Below, piece after piece: positions 1 through 10,850 of a stretch of DNA of 64,000 nt. Position numbers and translations under genes: made by a program. Positions within the stretch are counted from its first letter, which is position 1. Each line of letters opens with the position of its first letter. The stretch comes from Hydractinia symbiolongicarpus (taxonomy: Eukaryota > Cnidaria > Hydrozoa > Anthoathecata > Hydractiniidae). Under the pieces are notes generated by a model that saw only the letters and a program-made list of their open reading frames with translations, did no database searches and was not told the origin of the DNA. Location of the stretch: positions 33,215,828 to 33,279,827 of the forward strand of contig NC_079876.1 of assembly GCF_029227915.1 (NCBI RefSeq), given 5' to 3'.

Positions 1-103
1 GCCGGCAAACGAAAACCCGCGATTTCCAGTAAATCCCGGCTTGGCCCGTATAGTTAAAAGTATACAAAGAAAGTACCCAGGGAGTAAACTCATTTCCCGA
101 ACG

Positions 104-128
104 ATTTTTTAAATTATTTTTTCACCAC
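104..128 (+). other. Example of the AT-rich segment of the monomer
   Basis: Each monomer has a run of T and A tracts just after the cccgaacga word and before ttcaccacta. It is the most length-variable part of the unit. Versions include gattttttaaattattttttc, gattttataaatt, gattttacaaatt, gattttttaatttatt, gattttttaaatttttttct, gattatttaaattatt and gagttttttaattatt. These versions are useful for tracing block duplications. Closely spaced A/T tracts can bend DNA. No TATA-box function is claimed. Confidence 0.8.
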
Positions 129-152
129 TAAAACGCATGAGACTTGTAGTTT

Positions 153-174
153 TCAAAAATGTTTTCATTTTTGA
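153..174 (+). repeat. Example of the inverted repeat carried by each monomer
   Basis: The arms tcaaaaat (153-160) and atttttga (167-174) are perfect reverse complements of each other, separated by gttttc. The element recurs once per monomer in copies reading gttttcaaaaatg. In the alternative variant, common in monomers with aagcccatgag, the left side reads gtatttaaaaatatttt; this shortens the original dyad but creates the self-complementary word aaaatatttt. The unit could form a small cruciform or hairpin. Dyad symmetries of this kind have been noted in several centromeric satellites, but function here is inference. Confidence 0.85.
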
Positions 175-202
175 TGAGACGCTGAATAAAAGAAGTTTAA
201 TT

Positions 203-405
203 GCCGGCAAACGAAAACCTGCGATTTCCCGTAAATCCCGGACTCGGCCCGTATAGTCAAAAGTATACAAAGAAAGCACCCAGGGAGTAAACTCATTTCC
301 CAAACGATTATTTAAATTATTATTTCGCCACTAAAGCCCATGAGACTTGTAGTTTTTAAAAATGTTTTCATTTTTGATGAGACGCTGAATAAAAGAAGTT
401 TAATC
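203..405 (+). repeat. Example 203 bp monomer, 'actcgg / gtcaaaag' class
   Basis: This is a typical full-length monomer of the commonest class. In order it has gccggcaaacg, a tgcgattt word, cccgtaaatcccgg, actcggcccgtatagtc, aaaagtatac, a stretch ending in gggagtaaactcattt, an AT-rich segment, then ttcaccactaaa, cccatgagacttgtag, the A/T-tract dyad region and gatgagacgctgaat. The class is marked by actcgg before the third cccg and by gtcaaaag after it. The tttcccaaacgattattt word marks a subclass also seen near 1.5, 14.9, 17.3, 24.2, 26.4, 32.3, 36.4, 38.8, 45.5 and 48.5 kb. Strand is given only to define reading direction. Confidence 0.93.
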
Positions 406-420
406 GCCGGCAAACGAAAA

Positions 421-454
421 CCCGCCATTTCCCGTAAATCCCGGACTCGGCCCG
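421..454 (+). other. Example of phased CCCG words in the GC-rich half
   Basis: In the monomer starting at 406, cccg occurs at 421, 431, 440 and 451, spacings of 10, 9 and 11 bp, close to one DNA helical turn. The same layout is present in most monomers, although the first word is often changed to cctg. The first 50 bp of a representative monomer is about 62% GC by hand count, against about 30% for the remaining ~150 bp. The regular spacing would place the four words on one face of the helix. Whether this reflects nucleosome positioning, protein binding or descent from a ~10 bp ancestral repeat cannot be told from sequence alone. Confidence 0.75.
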
Positions 455-608
455 TATAGCCAAAAGTATACAAGGAAAGTACCCAGTGAGTAAACTCATT
501 TCCCGAACGAATTTTTAAATTATTTTTTCACCACTAAAACGCATGAGACTTGTAGTTTTCAGAAATGTTTTCATTTTTGATGAGACGCTTAATGAAAGTG
601 GTTTAATC

Positions 609-811
609 GCCGGCAAACGAAAACCCGCGATTTCCCGTAAATCCCGGGCTTGGCCCGTATAGTCGAATGTATACAAAGAAAGTACCCTGTGAGTAAACTC
701 ATTTCCAAAACGATTTTTTAAATTACCTTTTCACCACTAAAACGCATGAGACTTGTAGTTTTCAAAAATGTTTTCATTTTTGATGAGACGCTTAATGAAA
801 GAGGTTTAATC
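609..811 (+). repeat. Example 203 bp monomer, 'gggcttgg / gtcgaatg' class
   Basis: This is the second main monomer class. It differs from the actcgg class by cccgggcttgg in place of cccggactcgg, and gtcgaatgtatac in place of gtcaaaagtatac. It often has ccctgtgagt in place of cccagggagt. Its tail commonly reads cgcttaatgaaag rather than cgctgaataaaag. The class recurs throughout the window, mixed with the other. Some monomers combine the head of one class with the tail of the other (for example the one beginning near 56585, gggcttgg then gtcaaaag), which suggests gene conversion or exchange within monomers. Confidence 0.9.
654..667 (-). other. CENP-B-box-like word with one base missing from the spacing
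   Basis: Read on the minus strand, the functional CENP-B box core is TTCG, four bases, A, two bases, CGGG. Here cccgtatagtcgaa gives TTCG, three bases, A, two bases, CGGG: all the fixed bases are present but the spacing is one base short. It occurs in every gtcgaatg-class monomer and is lost in gtcaaaag monomers. With the wrong spacing it should not be called a CENP-B box; it is recorded as a marker only. Confidence 0.3.
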
Positions 812-1419
812 GCCGGCAAACGAAATCCCGCGTTTTCCCGTAAATCCGGGGCTTGGCCCGTATAGTCGAATGTATACAAAGAAAGTACCCAGGGAGTAAA
901 CTCATTTCCCGAACGATTTTTTAAATTTTTTTTTCACCACTAAAACGCATGAGACTTGTAGTTTTCAAAAATGTTTTCATTTTTGATGAGACGCCTAATG
1001 AAAGGGGTTTAATCGCCGGCAAACGAAAACCCGCGATTTCCCGTAAATATCGGGCTTGGCCCGTATAGTCGAATGTATACAAAGAAAGTACCCTGTGAGT
1101 AAACTCGTTTCCAGAACGATTTTTTAAATTATTTTTTCACCACTAAAACGCATGAGACTTGTAGTTTTCAAAAATGTTTTCATTTTTGATGAGACGCTGA
1201 ATAAAAGCAGTTTAATCGCCGGCAAACGAAAACCCGCGACTTCCTGTAAATCCCGGACTCGGCCCGTATAGTCAAAAGTATACAAAGAAAGTACCCAGGG
1301 AGTAAACTCATTTCCGAACGATTTTATAAATTATTTTTTCACCACTAAAACGCATGAGACTTGTAGTTTTCAAAAATGTTTTCATTTTTGATGAAACGCT
1401 GAATAAAAGAAGTTTAATC

Positions 1420-2434
1420 GCCGGCAAACGAAAACCTACGATTTCCCGTAAATCCCGGACTCGGCCCGTATAGTCAAAAGTATGCAAAGAAAGCACCCAG
1501 GGAGTAAACTCATTTCCCAAACGATTATTTAAATTATTATTTCACCACTAAAGCCCATGAGACTTGTAGTTTTTAAAAATGTTTTCATTTTTGATGAGAC
1601 GCTGAATAAAAGAAGTTTAATCGCCGGCAAACGAAAACCCGCGATTTCCCGTAAATCCCGGACTCGGCCCGTATAGCCAAAAGTATACAAGGAAAGTACC
1701 CAGTGAGTAAACTCATTTCCCGAACGAATTTTTAAATTATTTTTTCACCACTAAAACACATGAGACTTGTAGTTTTCAGAAATGTTTTCATTTTTGATGA
1801 GACGCTTAATGAAAGTGGTTTAATCGCCGGCAAACGAAAACCCGCGATTTCCCGTAAATCCCGGGCTTGGCCCGTATAGTCGAATGTATACAAAGAAAGT
1901 ACCCTGTGAGTAAACTCATTTCCAAAACGATTTTTTTAAATTATCTTTTCACCACTAAAACGCATGAGACTTGTAGTTTTCAAAAATGTTTTCATTTTTG
2001 ATGAGACGCTTAATAAAAGAGGTTTAATCGCTGGCAAACGAAATCCCGCGTTTTCCCGTAAATCCGGGGCTTGGCCCGTATAGTCGAATGTATACAAAGA
2101 AAGTACCCAGGGAGTAAACTCATTTCCCGAACGATTTTTTAAATTTTTTTTTCACCACTAAAACGCATGAGACTTGTAGTTTTCAAAAATGTTTTCATTT
2201 TTGATGAGACGCTTAATGAAAGGGGTTTAATCGCCGGCAAACGAAAACCCGCGATTTCCCGTAAATCCAGGGCTTGGCCCGTATAGTCGAATGTATACAA
2301 AGAAAGTACCCTGTGAGTAAACTCGTTTCCAGAACGATTTTTTAAATTATTTTTTCACCACTAAAACGCATGAGACTTGTAGTTTTCAAAAATGTTTTCA
2401 TTTTTGATGAGACGCTGAATAAAAGCAGTTTAAT
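1420..2434 (+). repeat. Five-monomer block, copy 2
   Basis: This is the second copy of the 203-1217 block. It keeps the rare cccgcgttttcccgtaaatccgggg variant near 2045. Differences include cctacgattt for cctgcgattt in its first monomer and aaatccagggc near 2265. The tail of this copy also serves as the start of the next duplicated block, showing successive overlapping duplications. Confidence 0.8.
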
Positions 2435-3425
2435 CGCCGGCAAACGAAAACCTGCGATTTCCCGTAAATCCCGGACTCGGCCCGTATAGTCAAAAGTATA
2501 CAAAGAAAGTACCCAGGGAGTAAACTCATTTCCAGAACGATTTTTTAAATTATTTTTTCACCACTAAAACGCATGAGACTTGTAGTTTTCAAAAATGTTT
2601 TCATTTTTGATGAGACTCTGAGTAAAAGAAGTTTAATCGCCGGCAAACGAAAACCTGCGATTTCCCGTAAATCCCGGACTCGGCCCGTATAGTCAAAAGT
2701 ATATAAAGAAAGTACCCAGTGAGTAAACTCATTTCCCGAACGAATTTTTAAATTATTTTTTCACCACTAAAACGCATGAGACTTGTAGTTTTCAGAAATG
2801 TTTTCATTTTTGATGATGCGCTTAATGAAAGTGGTTTACTCGCCGGCAAACGAAAACCCGCGATTTCCCGTAAATCACGGGCTTGGCCCGTATAGTCGAA
2901 TGCATACAAAGAAAGTACCATGTGAGTAAACTCATTTCCAAAACGATTTTTTAAATTATTTTTTCACCACTAAAATGCATAAGACTTGTAGTTTTTAAAT
3001 GTTTTCATTTTTGATGAAACGCTGAATAAAAGAAGTTTAATCGCCGGCAAACGAAAACCCGCGATTTCCAGTAAATCCCGGCTTGGCCCGTATAGTCAAA
3101 AGTATACAAAGAAAGTACCCAGGGAGGAAACTCATTTCCCGAACGATTTTTTAAATTATTTTTTCACCACTAAAACGCATGAGACTTGTAGTTTTTAAAA
3201 ATGTTTTCATTTTTGATGAGACGCTGAATAAAAGCAGTTTAATCGCCGGCAAACGAAAACCTGCGATTTCCCGTAAATCCCGGACTCGGCCCGTATAGTC
3301 AAAAGTATACAAAGAAAGTACCCAGGGAGTAAACTCATTTCCCGAACGATTTTTTAAATTATTTTTTCACCACTAAAACGCATGAGACTTGTAGTTTTCA
3401 AAAATGTTTTCATTTTTGATGAGAC
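2232..3425 (+). repeat. ~6-monomer block, copy 1 (repeats at +1,418 bp)
   Basis: Markers in order are ctcgtttccagaacg, the aaaagcag tail at 2421, the unusual gagactctgagtaaaag at 2612, cttaatgaaagtggtttact near 2821, gaatgcatac with accatgtgag near 2910, and aaaatgcataa near 2972. Each recurs 1,418 bp downstream (3839, 4030, 4239 and so on). The match breaks near 3422/4840, where one copy reads gagacgcttaatg and the other gagaggctgaat. Confidence 0.75.
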
Positions 3426-3649
3426 GCTTAATGAAAGTGGATTAATCGCCGGCAAACGAAAACCTGCGATTTCCCGTAAATCCCGGACTCGGCCCGTATA
3501 GTCAAAAGTATATAAAGAAAGTACCCAGTGAGTAAACTCATTTCCAAAACGATTTTTTAAATTATCTTTTCACCACTAAAACGCTTGAGACTTGTAGTTT
3601 TCAAAAATGTTTTCATTTTTGATGAGACGCTTAATGAAAGGGGTTTAAT

Positions 3650-4843
3650 CGCCGGCAAACGAAAACCCGCGATTTCCCGTAAATCCCGGGCTAGGCCCGT
3701 ATAGGCGAATGTATACAAAGAAAGTACCCTGTGAGTAAACTCGTTTCCAGAACGATTTTTTAAATTATTTTTTCACCACTAAAACGCATGAGACTTGTAG
3801 TTTTCAAAAATGTTTTCATTTTTGATGAGACGCTGAATAAAAGCAGTTTAATCGGCGGCAAACGAAAACCTGCGATTTCCCGTAAATCCCGGACTCGGCC
3901 CGTATAGTCAAAAGTATACAAAGAAAGTACCCAGGGAGTAAACTCATTTCCAGAACGATTTTTTAAATTATTTTTTCACCACTAAAACGCATGAGACTTG
4001 TAGTTTTCAAAAATGTTTTCATTTTTGATGAGACTCTGAGTAAAAGAAGTTTAATCGCCGGCAAACGAAAACCTGCGATTTCCCGTAAATCCCGGACTCG
4101 GCCCGTATAGTCAAAAGTATATAAAGAAAGTACCCAGTGAGTAAACTCATTTCCCGAACGAATTTTTAAATTATTTTTTCACCACTAAAACGCATGAGAC
4201 TTGTAGTTTTCAGAAATGTTTTCATTTTTGATGAGGCGCTTAATGAAAGTGGTTTACTTGCCGGCAAACGAAAACCCGCGATTTCCCGTAAATCACGGGC
4301 TTGGCCCGTATAGTCGAATGCATACAAAGAAAGTACCATGTGAGTAAACTCATTTCCAAAACGATTTTTTAAATTATTTTTTCACCACTAAAATGCATAA
4401 TAGTTGTAGTTTTTAAAAATGTTTTCATTTTTGATGAAACGCTGAATAAAAGAAGTTTAATCGCCGGCAAACGAAAACCCGCGATTTCCAGTAAATCCCG
4501 GCTTGGCCCGTATAGTCAAAAGTATACAAAGAAAGTACCTAGAGAGGAAACTCATTTCCCGAACGATTTTTTAAATTATTTTTTCACCACTAAAACGCAT
4601 GAGACTTGTAGTTTTCAAAAATGTTTTCATTTTTGATGAGACGCTGAATAAAAGCAGTTTAATCGCCGGCAAACGAAAACCTGCGATTTCCCGTAAATCC
4701 CGGACTCGGCCCGTATAGTCAAAAGTATACAAAGAAAGTACCCAGGGAGTAAACTCATTTCCCGAACGATTTTTTAAATTATTTTTTCACCACTAAAACG
4801 CATGAGACTTGTAGTTTTCAAAAATGTTTTCATTTTTGATGAG
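3650..4843 (+). repeat. ~6-monomer block, copy 2
   Basis: This is the second copy of the 2232-3425 block. It has private changes such as ataggcgaatg near 3712, aatcggcggc near 3851 and gtacctagagagg near 4536. Part of it (about 4.2-4.64 kb, including cttaatgaaagtggtttac and tacctagagagg) reappears near 6.85-7.28 kb at an offset of about 2,634 bp (13 monomers). Confidence 0.75.
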
Positions 4844-7800
4844 AGGCTGAATAAAAGAAGTTAAATCGCGGGCAAACAAAAACCCGCGATTTCCCGTAAA
4901 TCCCGGACTCGGCCCGTATAGTCAAAATAATACAAGGAAAGTACCCAGTGAGTAAACTCATTTCCCGAACGAATTTTTAAATTATTTTTCACCAGTAAAG
5001 CCCATGAGACTTGTAGTTTTTAAAAATGTTTTCATTTTTGATGAGACGCTGAATAAAAGAAGTTTAATCGCCGGCAAACGAAAACCCGCGATTTTCCGTA
5101 AATCCCGGACTCTGCCCGTATAGTCAAAAGTATACAAGGAAAATACCCAGTGAGTAAACTCATTTCCCGAACGAATTTTTAAATTATTTTTTCACCACTA
5201 AAACGCATGAGACTTGTAGTTTTCAGAAATGTTTTCATTTTTGATGAGACGCTTAATGAAAGTGGATTAATCGCCGGCAAACGAAAACCCGCGATTTCCC
5301 GTAAATCCCGGGCTTGGCCCGTATAGTCGAATGTATACAAAGAAAGTACCCTGTGATTAAACTCATTTCCAAAACGATTTTTTAAATTATCTTTTCACCA
5401 CTAAAACGCTTGAGACTTGTAGTTTTCAAAAATGTTTTCATTTTTGATGAGACGCTGAATAAAAGAAGTTTAATCGGCGGCAAACGAAAACCCGCCATTT
5501 CCCGTAAACCCCGGACTCAGCCCGCATAGTCAAAAGTATACAAAGAAAGTACCCAGGGAGTAAACTCATTTCCGAACGATTTTTTAAATTATTTTTTCAC
5601 CACTAAAACGCATGAGACTTGTAGTTTTCAAAAATGTTTTCAATTTTGATGAGACGCTGAATAAAAGAAGTTTAATCGCAGGCAAACGAAAACCTGCGAT
5701 GTTCAGTAAATCCCGGACTCGGCCCGCATAGTCAAAAGTATACAAAGAAAGTACCCAGGGTGTAAACTCATTTCCCGAATGATTTTTTAAATTATCATTT
5801 CAACACTAAAGCCCATGAGACTTGTAGTATTTAAAAATATTTTCAATTTTGATGAGACGCTGAATAAAAGAAGTTTAATCGCCGGCAAACGAAAAGCCGC
5901 GACTTCCCGTAAATCCCGGACTCGGCCCGTATAGTCAAAAGTATACAAAGAAAGTACCCAGGGAGTAAACTCATTTCCCGAACGATTTTACAAATTATTT
6001 TTTCACCACTAAAACGCATGAGACTTGTAGTTTTCAAAAATGTTTTCATTTTTGATGTGACGCTGAATAAAAGAAGTTTAAATGCTGGCAAACGAAAACC
6101 TGCGATTAGCCGTAAATCCCGGACTTGGCCCGTATAGTCAAAAGTATACAAAGAAAGTACCCGCGTGTAAACTCATTTCCCGAACGATTTTTTAAATTAT
6201 TATTTCACCACTAAAACGCATGAGACTTGTAGTTTTTAAAAATGTTTTCATTTTTGATGAGAAGCTGAATAAAAGAAGTTTAATCGCCGGCAAACGAAAA
6301 CCCGCGATTTCCCGTAAATCCCGGACTCGGCCCGTATAGTCAAAAGTATACAAGGAAAGTACCCAGTGAGTAAACTCATTTCCCGAACGAATTTTTAAAT
6401 TATTTTTTCACCACTAAAACGCATGAGACTTGTAGTTTTCAGAAATGTTTTCATTTTTGATGAGACGCTTAATGAAAGTGGATTAATCGCCGGCAAACGA
6501 AAACCCGCGATTTCCCGTAAATCCCGGGCTTGGCCCGTATAGTCGAATGTATACAAAGAAAGTACCCTGTGAGTAAACTCATTTCCAAAACGATTTTTTA
6601 AATTATCTTTTCACCACTAAAACGCTTGAGACTTGTAGTTTTCAAAAATGTTTTCATTTTTGATGAGACGCTGAATAAAAGAAGTTTAATCGCCGGCAAA
6701 CGAAAACCCGCCATTTCCCGTAAACTCCGGACTCAGCCCGCATAGTCAAAAGTATACAAAGAAAGTACCCAGGGAGTAAACTCATTTCCCGAACGATTTT
6801 TTAAATTATTTTTTCACCACTAAAACGCATAAGACTTGTAGTTTTCAGAAATGTTTTCATTTTTGATGAGGCGCTTAATGAAAGTGGTTTACTCGCCGGC
6901 AAACGAAAACCCGCGATTTCCCGTAAATCACGGGCTTGGCCCGTATAGTCGAATGCATACAAAGAAAGTACCATGTGAGTAAACTCATTTCCAAAACGAT
7001 TTTTTAAATTATTTTTTCACCACTAAAATGCATAATAGTTGTAGTTTTTAAAAATGTTTTCATTTTTGATGAAACGCTGAATAAAAGAAGTTTAATCGCC
7101 GGCAAACGAAAACCCGCGATTTCCAGTAAATCCCGGCTTGGCCCGTATAGTCAAAAGTATACAAAGAAAGTACCTAGAGAGGAAACTCATTTCCCGAACG
7201 ATTTTTTAAATTATTTTTTCACCACTAAAACGCATGAGACTTGTAGTTTTCAAAAATGTTTTCATTTTTGATGAGACGATGAATAAAAGAAGTTTAAATG
7301 CTGGCAAACGAAAACCTGCGATTAGCCGTAAATCCCGGACTTGGCCCGTATAGTCAAAAGTATACAAAGAAAGTACCCAGGGAGTAAACTCATTTCCCGA
7401 ACGATTTTTTAAATTATTTTTTCACCACTAAAGCCCATGAAACTTGTAGTATTTAAAAATATTTTCATTTTTGATGAGACGCTGAATGAAAGAAGTTTAA
7501 TCGCCGGCAAACGAAAACCCGCGACTTCCCGTAAATCCCGGACTCGGCCCGTATAGTCAAAAGTATACAAAAAAGTACCCAGGGAGTAAACTCATTTCCG
7601 AACGATTTTATAAATTATTTTTTCACCACTAAAACGCATGAGACTTGTAGTTTTCAAAAATGTTTTCATTTTTGATGAGACGCTGAATAAAAGAAGTTTA
7701 ATCGCCGGCAAACGAAAACCTGCGATTTCCCGTAAATCCCGGACTCGGCCCGTATAGTCAAAAGTATACAAAGAAAGTACCTAGGGTGTAAACTCATTTC

Positions 7801-10800
7801 CCGAATGATTTTTTAAATTATCATTTCAACACTAAAGCCCATGAGACTTGTAGTATTTAAAAATATTTTCATTTTTGATGAGACGCTGAATGAAAGAAGT
7901 TTAATCGCCGGCATACGAAAACCCGCGACTTCCCGTAAATCCCGGACTCGGCCCGTATAGTCAAAAGTATACAAAGAAAGTACCCAGGGAGTAAACTCAT
8001 TTCCAAACGATTTTATAAATTATTTTTTCACCACTAAAACGCATGAGACTTGTAGTTTTCAAAAATGTTTTCATTTTTGATGAGACGCTGAATAAAAGAA
8101 GTTTAATCGCCGGCAAACGAAAACCCGCGATTTCCCGTAAATCCCGGACTCGGCCCGTATAGTCAAAAGTATACAAGGAAAGTACCAAGTGAGTAAACTC
8201 ATTTCCCGAACGAATTTTTAAATTATTTTTTCACCACTAAAACGCATGAGACTTGTAGTTTTCAGAAATGTTTTCATTTTTGATGAGACGCTTAATGAAA
8301 GTGGATTAATCGCCGGCAAACGAAAACCCGCGATTTCCCGTAAATCCCGGGCTTGGCCCGTATAGTCGAATGTATACAAAGAAAGTACCCTGTGAGTAAA
8401 TTCATTTCCAAAACGATTTTTTAAATTATCTTTTCACCACTAAAACGCTTGAGACTTGTTGTTTTCAAAAATGTTTTCATTTTTGATGAGACGCTGAATG
8501 AAAGAAGTTTAATCGCCGGCAAACGAAAACCCGCGACTTCCCGTAAATCCCGGACTCGGCCCGTATAGTCAAATGTATACAAAGAAAGTACCCAGGGAGT
8601 AAAATCATTTCCGAACGATTTTATAAATTATTTTTTCACCACTAAAACGCATGAGACTTGTAGTTTTCAAAAATGTTTTCATTTTTGATGAGACGCTGAA
8701 TAAAAGAAGTTTAATCGCCGGCAAACGAAAACCTGCGATTTCCCGTAAATCCCGGACTCGGCCCGTATAGTCAAAAGTATACAAAGAAAGTACCCAGGGT
8801 GTAAACTCATTTCCCGAATGATTTTTTAAATTATCATTTCAACACTAAAGCCCATGAGACTTGTAGTATTTAAAAATATTTTCATTTTTGATGAGACGCT
8901 GAATAATAGAAGTTTAATCGCCGGCAAACGAAAAGCCGCGACATCCCGTAAAACCCGGACTCGGCCCGTATAGTCAAAAGTATACAAAGAAAGTACCCAG
9001 GGAGTAAACTCATTTCCCGAACGATTTTACAAATTATTTTTTCACCACTAAAACGCATGAGACTTGTAGTTTTCAAAAATGTTTTTATTTTTGATGAGAC
9101 GCTGAATAAAAGAAGTTTAAATGCTGGCAAACGAAAACCTGCGATTAGCCGTAAATCCCGGACTTGGCCCGTATAGTCAAAAGTATACAAAGAAAGTACC
9201 CGGGGTGTAAACTCATTTCCCGAACGATTTTTTAAATTATTATTTCACCACTAAAGCCCATGAAACTTGTAGTATTTAAAAATATTTTCATTTTTGATGA
9301 GACGCTGAATGAAAGAAGTTTAATCGCCGGCAAACGAAAACCCGCGACTTCCCGTAAATCCCGGACTCGGCCCGTATAGTCAAAAGTATACAAAGAAAGT
9401 ACCCAGGGAGTAAACTCATTTCCGAACGATTTTATAAATTATTTTTTCACCCTAAAACGCATGAGACTTGTAGTTTTCAAAAATGTTTTCATTTTTGATG
9501 AGACGCTGAATAAAAGAAGTTTAATCGCCGGCAAACGAAAACCCGCGATTTCCCGTAAATCCCGGACTCGGCCCGTATAGTCAAAAGTATACAAGGAAAG
9601 TACCAAGTGAGTAAACTCATTTCCCGAACGAATTTTTAAATTATTTTTTCACCACTAAAACGCATGAGACTTGTAGTTTTCAGAAATGTTTTCATTTTTG
9701 ATGAAACGCTTAATGAAAGTGGATTAATCGCCGGCAAACGAAAACCCGCGATTTCCCGTAAATCCCGGGCTTGGCCCGTATAGTCGAATGTATACAAAGA
9801 AAGTACCCTGTGAGTAAACTCATTTCCAAAACGATTTTTTAAATCATCTTTTCACCACTAAAACGCTTGAGACTTGTAGTTTTCAAAAATGTTTTCATTT
9901 TTGATGAGACGCTGAATAAAAGAAGTTTAATCGCCGGCAAACGAAAACCCGCGATTTCCCGTAAATCCCGGGCTTGGCCCGTATAGTCGAATGTATACAA
10001 AGAAAGTACCCTGTGAGTAAACTCATTTCCAAAACGATTTTTTAAATTATCTTTTCACCACTAAAACGCTTGAGACTTGTAGTTTTCAAAAATGTTTTCA
10101 TTTTTGATGAGACGCTGAATAAAAGAAGTTTAATCGCCGGCAAACGAAAACCCGCCATTTCCCGTAAACCCTGGACTCGGCCCGCATAGTCAAAAGTATA
10201 CAAAGAAAGTACCCAGGGAGTAAACTCATTTCCGAACGATTTTTTAAATTATTTTTTCACCACTAAAACGCATGAGACTTGTAGTTTTCAAAAATGTTTT
10301 CATTTTTGATGAGACGCTGAATAAAAGAAGTTTAATCGCAGGCAAACGAAAACCTGCGATTTTGAGTAAATCCCGGACTCGGCCCGTATAGCCAAAAGTA
10401 TACAAAGAAAGTACCCAGGGTGTAAACTCATTTCCCGAATGATTTTTTAAATTATCATTTCAACACTAAAGCCCATGAGACTTGTAGTATTTAAAAATAT
10501 TTTCATTTTTGATGAGACGCTGAATAAAAGAAGTTTAATCGCCGACAAACGAAAACCCGCGTCTTTCCGTAAATCCCGGACTCGGCCCGTATAGTCAAAA
10601 GTATACAAAGAAAGTACCCAGGGAGTAAACTCATTTCCCGAACGATTTTACAAATTATTTTTTCACCACTAAAACGCATGAGACTTGTAGTTTTCAAAAA
10701 TGTTTTCATTTTTGATGAGACGCTGAATAAAAGAAGTTTAAATGCTGGCAAACGAAAACCTGCGATTAGCCGTAAATCCCGGACTTGGCCCGTATAGTCA

Positions 10801-10850
10801 AAAGTATACAAAGAAAGTACCCGGGGTGTAAACTCATTTCCAAAACGATT
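4844..10850 (+). repeat. Mixed monomers with interspersed copies
   Basis: This stretch contains only satellite monomers of mixed class. Subfamilies recur at several monomer-multiple offsets. One pair, carrying cgattttacaaatt and then gcgattagccg, lies near 5.84-6.15, 8.88-9.19 and 10.50-10.81 kb (offsets 3,039 and 1,621 bp). Monomers with cccatgaaacttgtagtattt recur near 7434 and 9253. Two 2-bp deletions are visible: acaaaaaagtac near 7568 and caccctaaaacg near 9450. There is no gene and no unique sequence. Confidence 0.85.

Larger units (their letters stand above)
203..1217 (+). repeat. Five-monomer block, copy 1 (repeats at +1,217 bp)
   Basis: Five monomers starting at 203, 406, 609, 812 and 1015 carry diagnostic variants in the same order as the monomers starting at 1420-2232. 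The markers are tttcccaaacgattattt, then gtatagccaaaag with aaggaaagtacccagtgag, then gggcttgg with gtcgaatg, then the rare cccgcgttttcccgtaaatccgggg, then a ctcgtttccagaacg monomer. The offset is 1,217 bp (six monomers). The flanking monomers starting at 1 and 1218 do not match as well, so the shared block is about five monomers long within a six-monomer offset. Confidence 0.8.

Noticed and set aside
106-123. TATA-box promoter in the AT-rich segment
   Set aside because: AT-rich runs occur in every monomer with variable sequence and no downstream gene. Satellite transcription is possible but cannot be inferred from this.
576-600. Hammerhead-ribozyme-like core (ttgatgag then gaaag) in monomers ending cttaatgaaag
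   Set aside because: The essential C of the ctgatga core is T here, the bases between the two core parts cannot form stem II, and many monomers read gaataaaag instead of aatgaaag.
654-667. True CENP-B box
   Set aside because: The spacing between TTCG and A is three bases instead of four, so the minimal box is not satisfied. Other TTCG words on the minus strand (from cccgaacg and aaacgaaaa) lack the CGGG at the required distance.
650-675. Pol III B-box-like word in tagtcgaatgtat
   Set aside because: Only the central tcgaat part resembles the B box, the flanking G and C positions do not match, and no A box lies at a suitable distance. No SINE or tRNA origin is supported.
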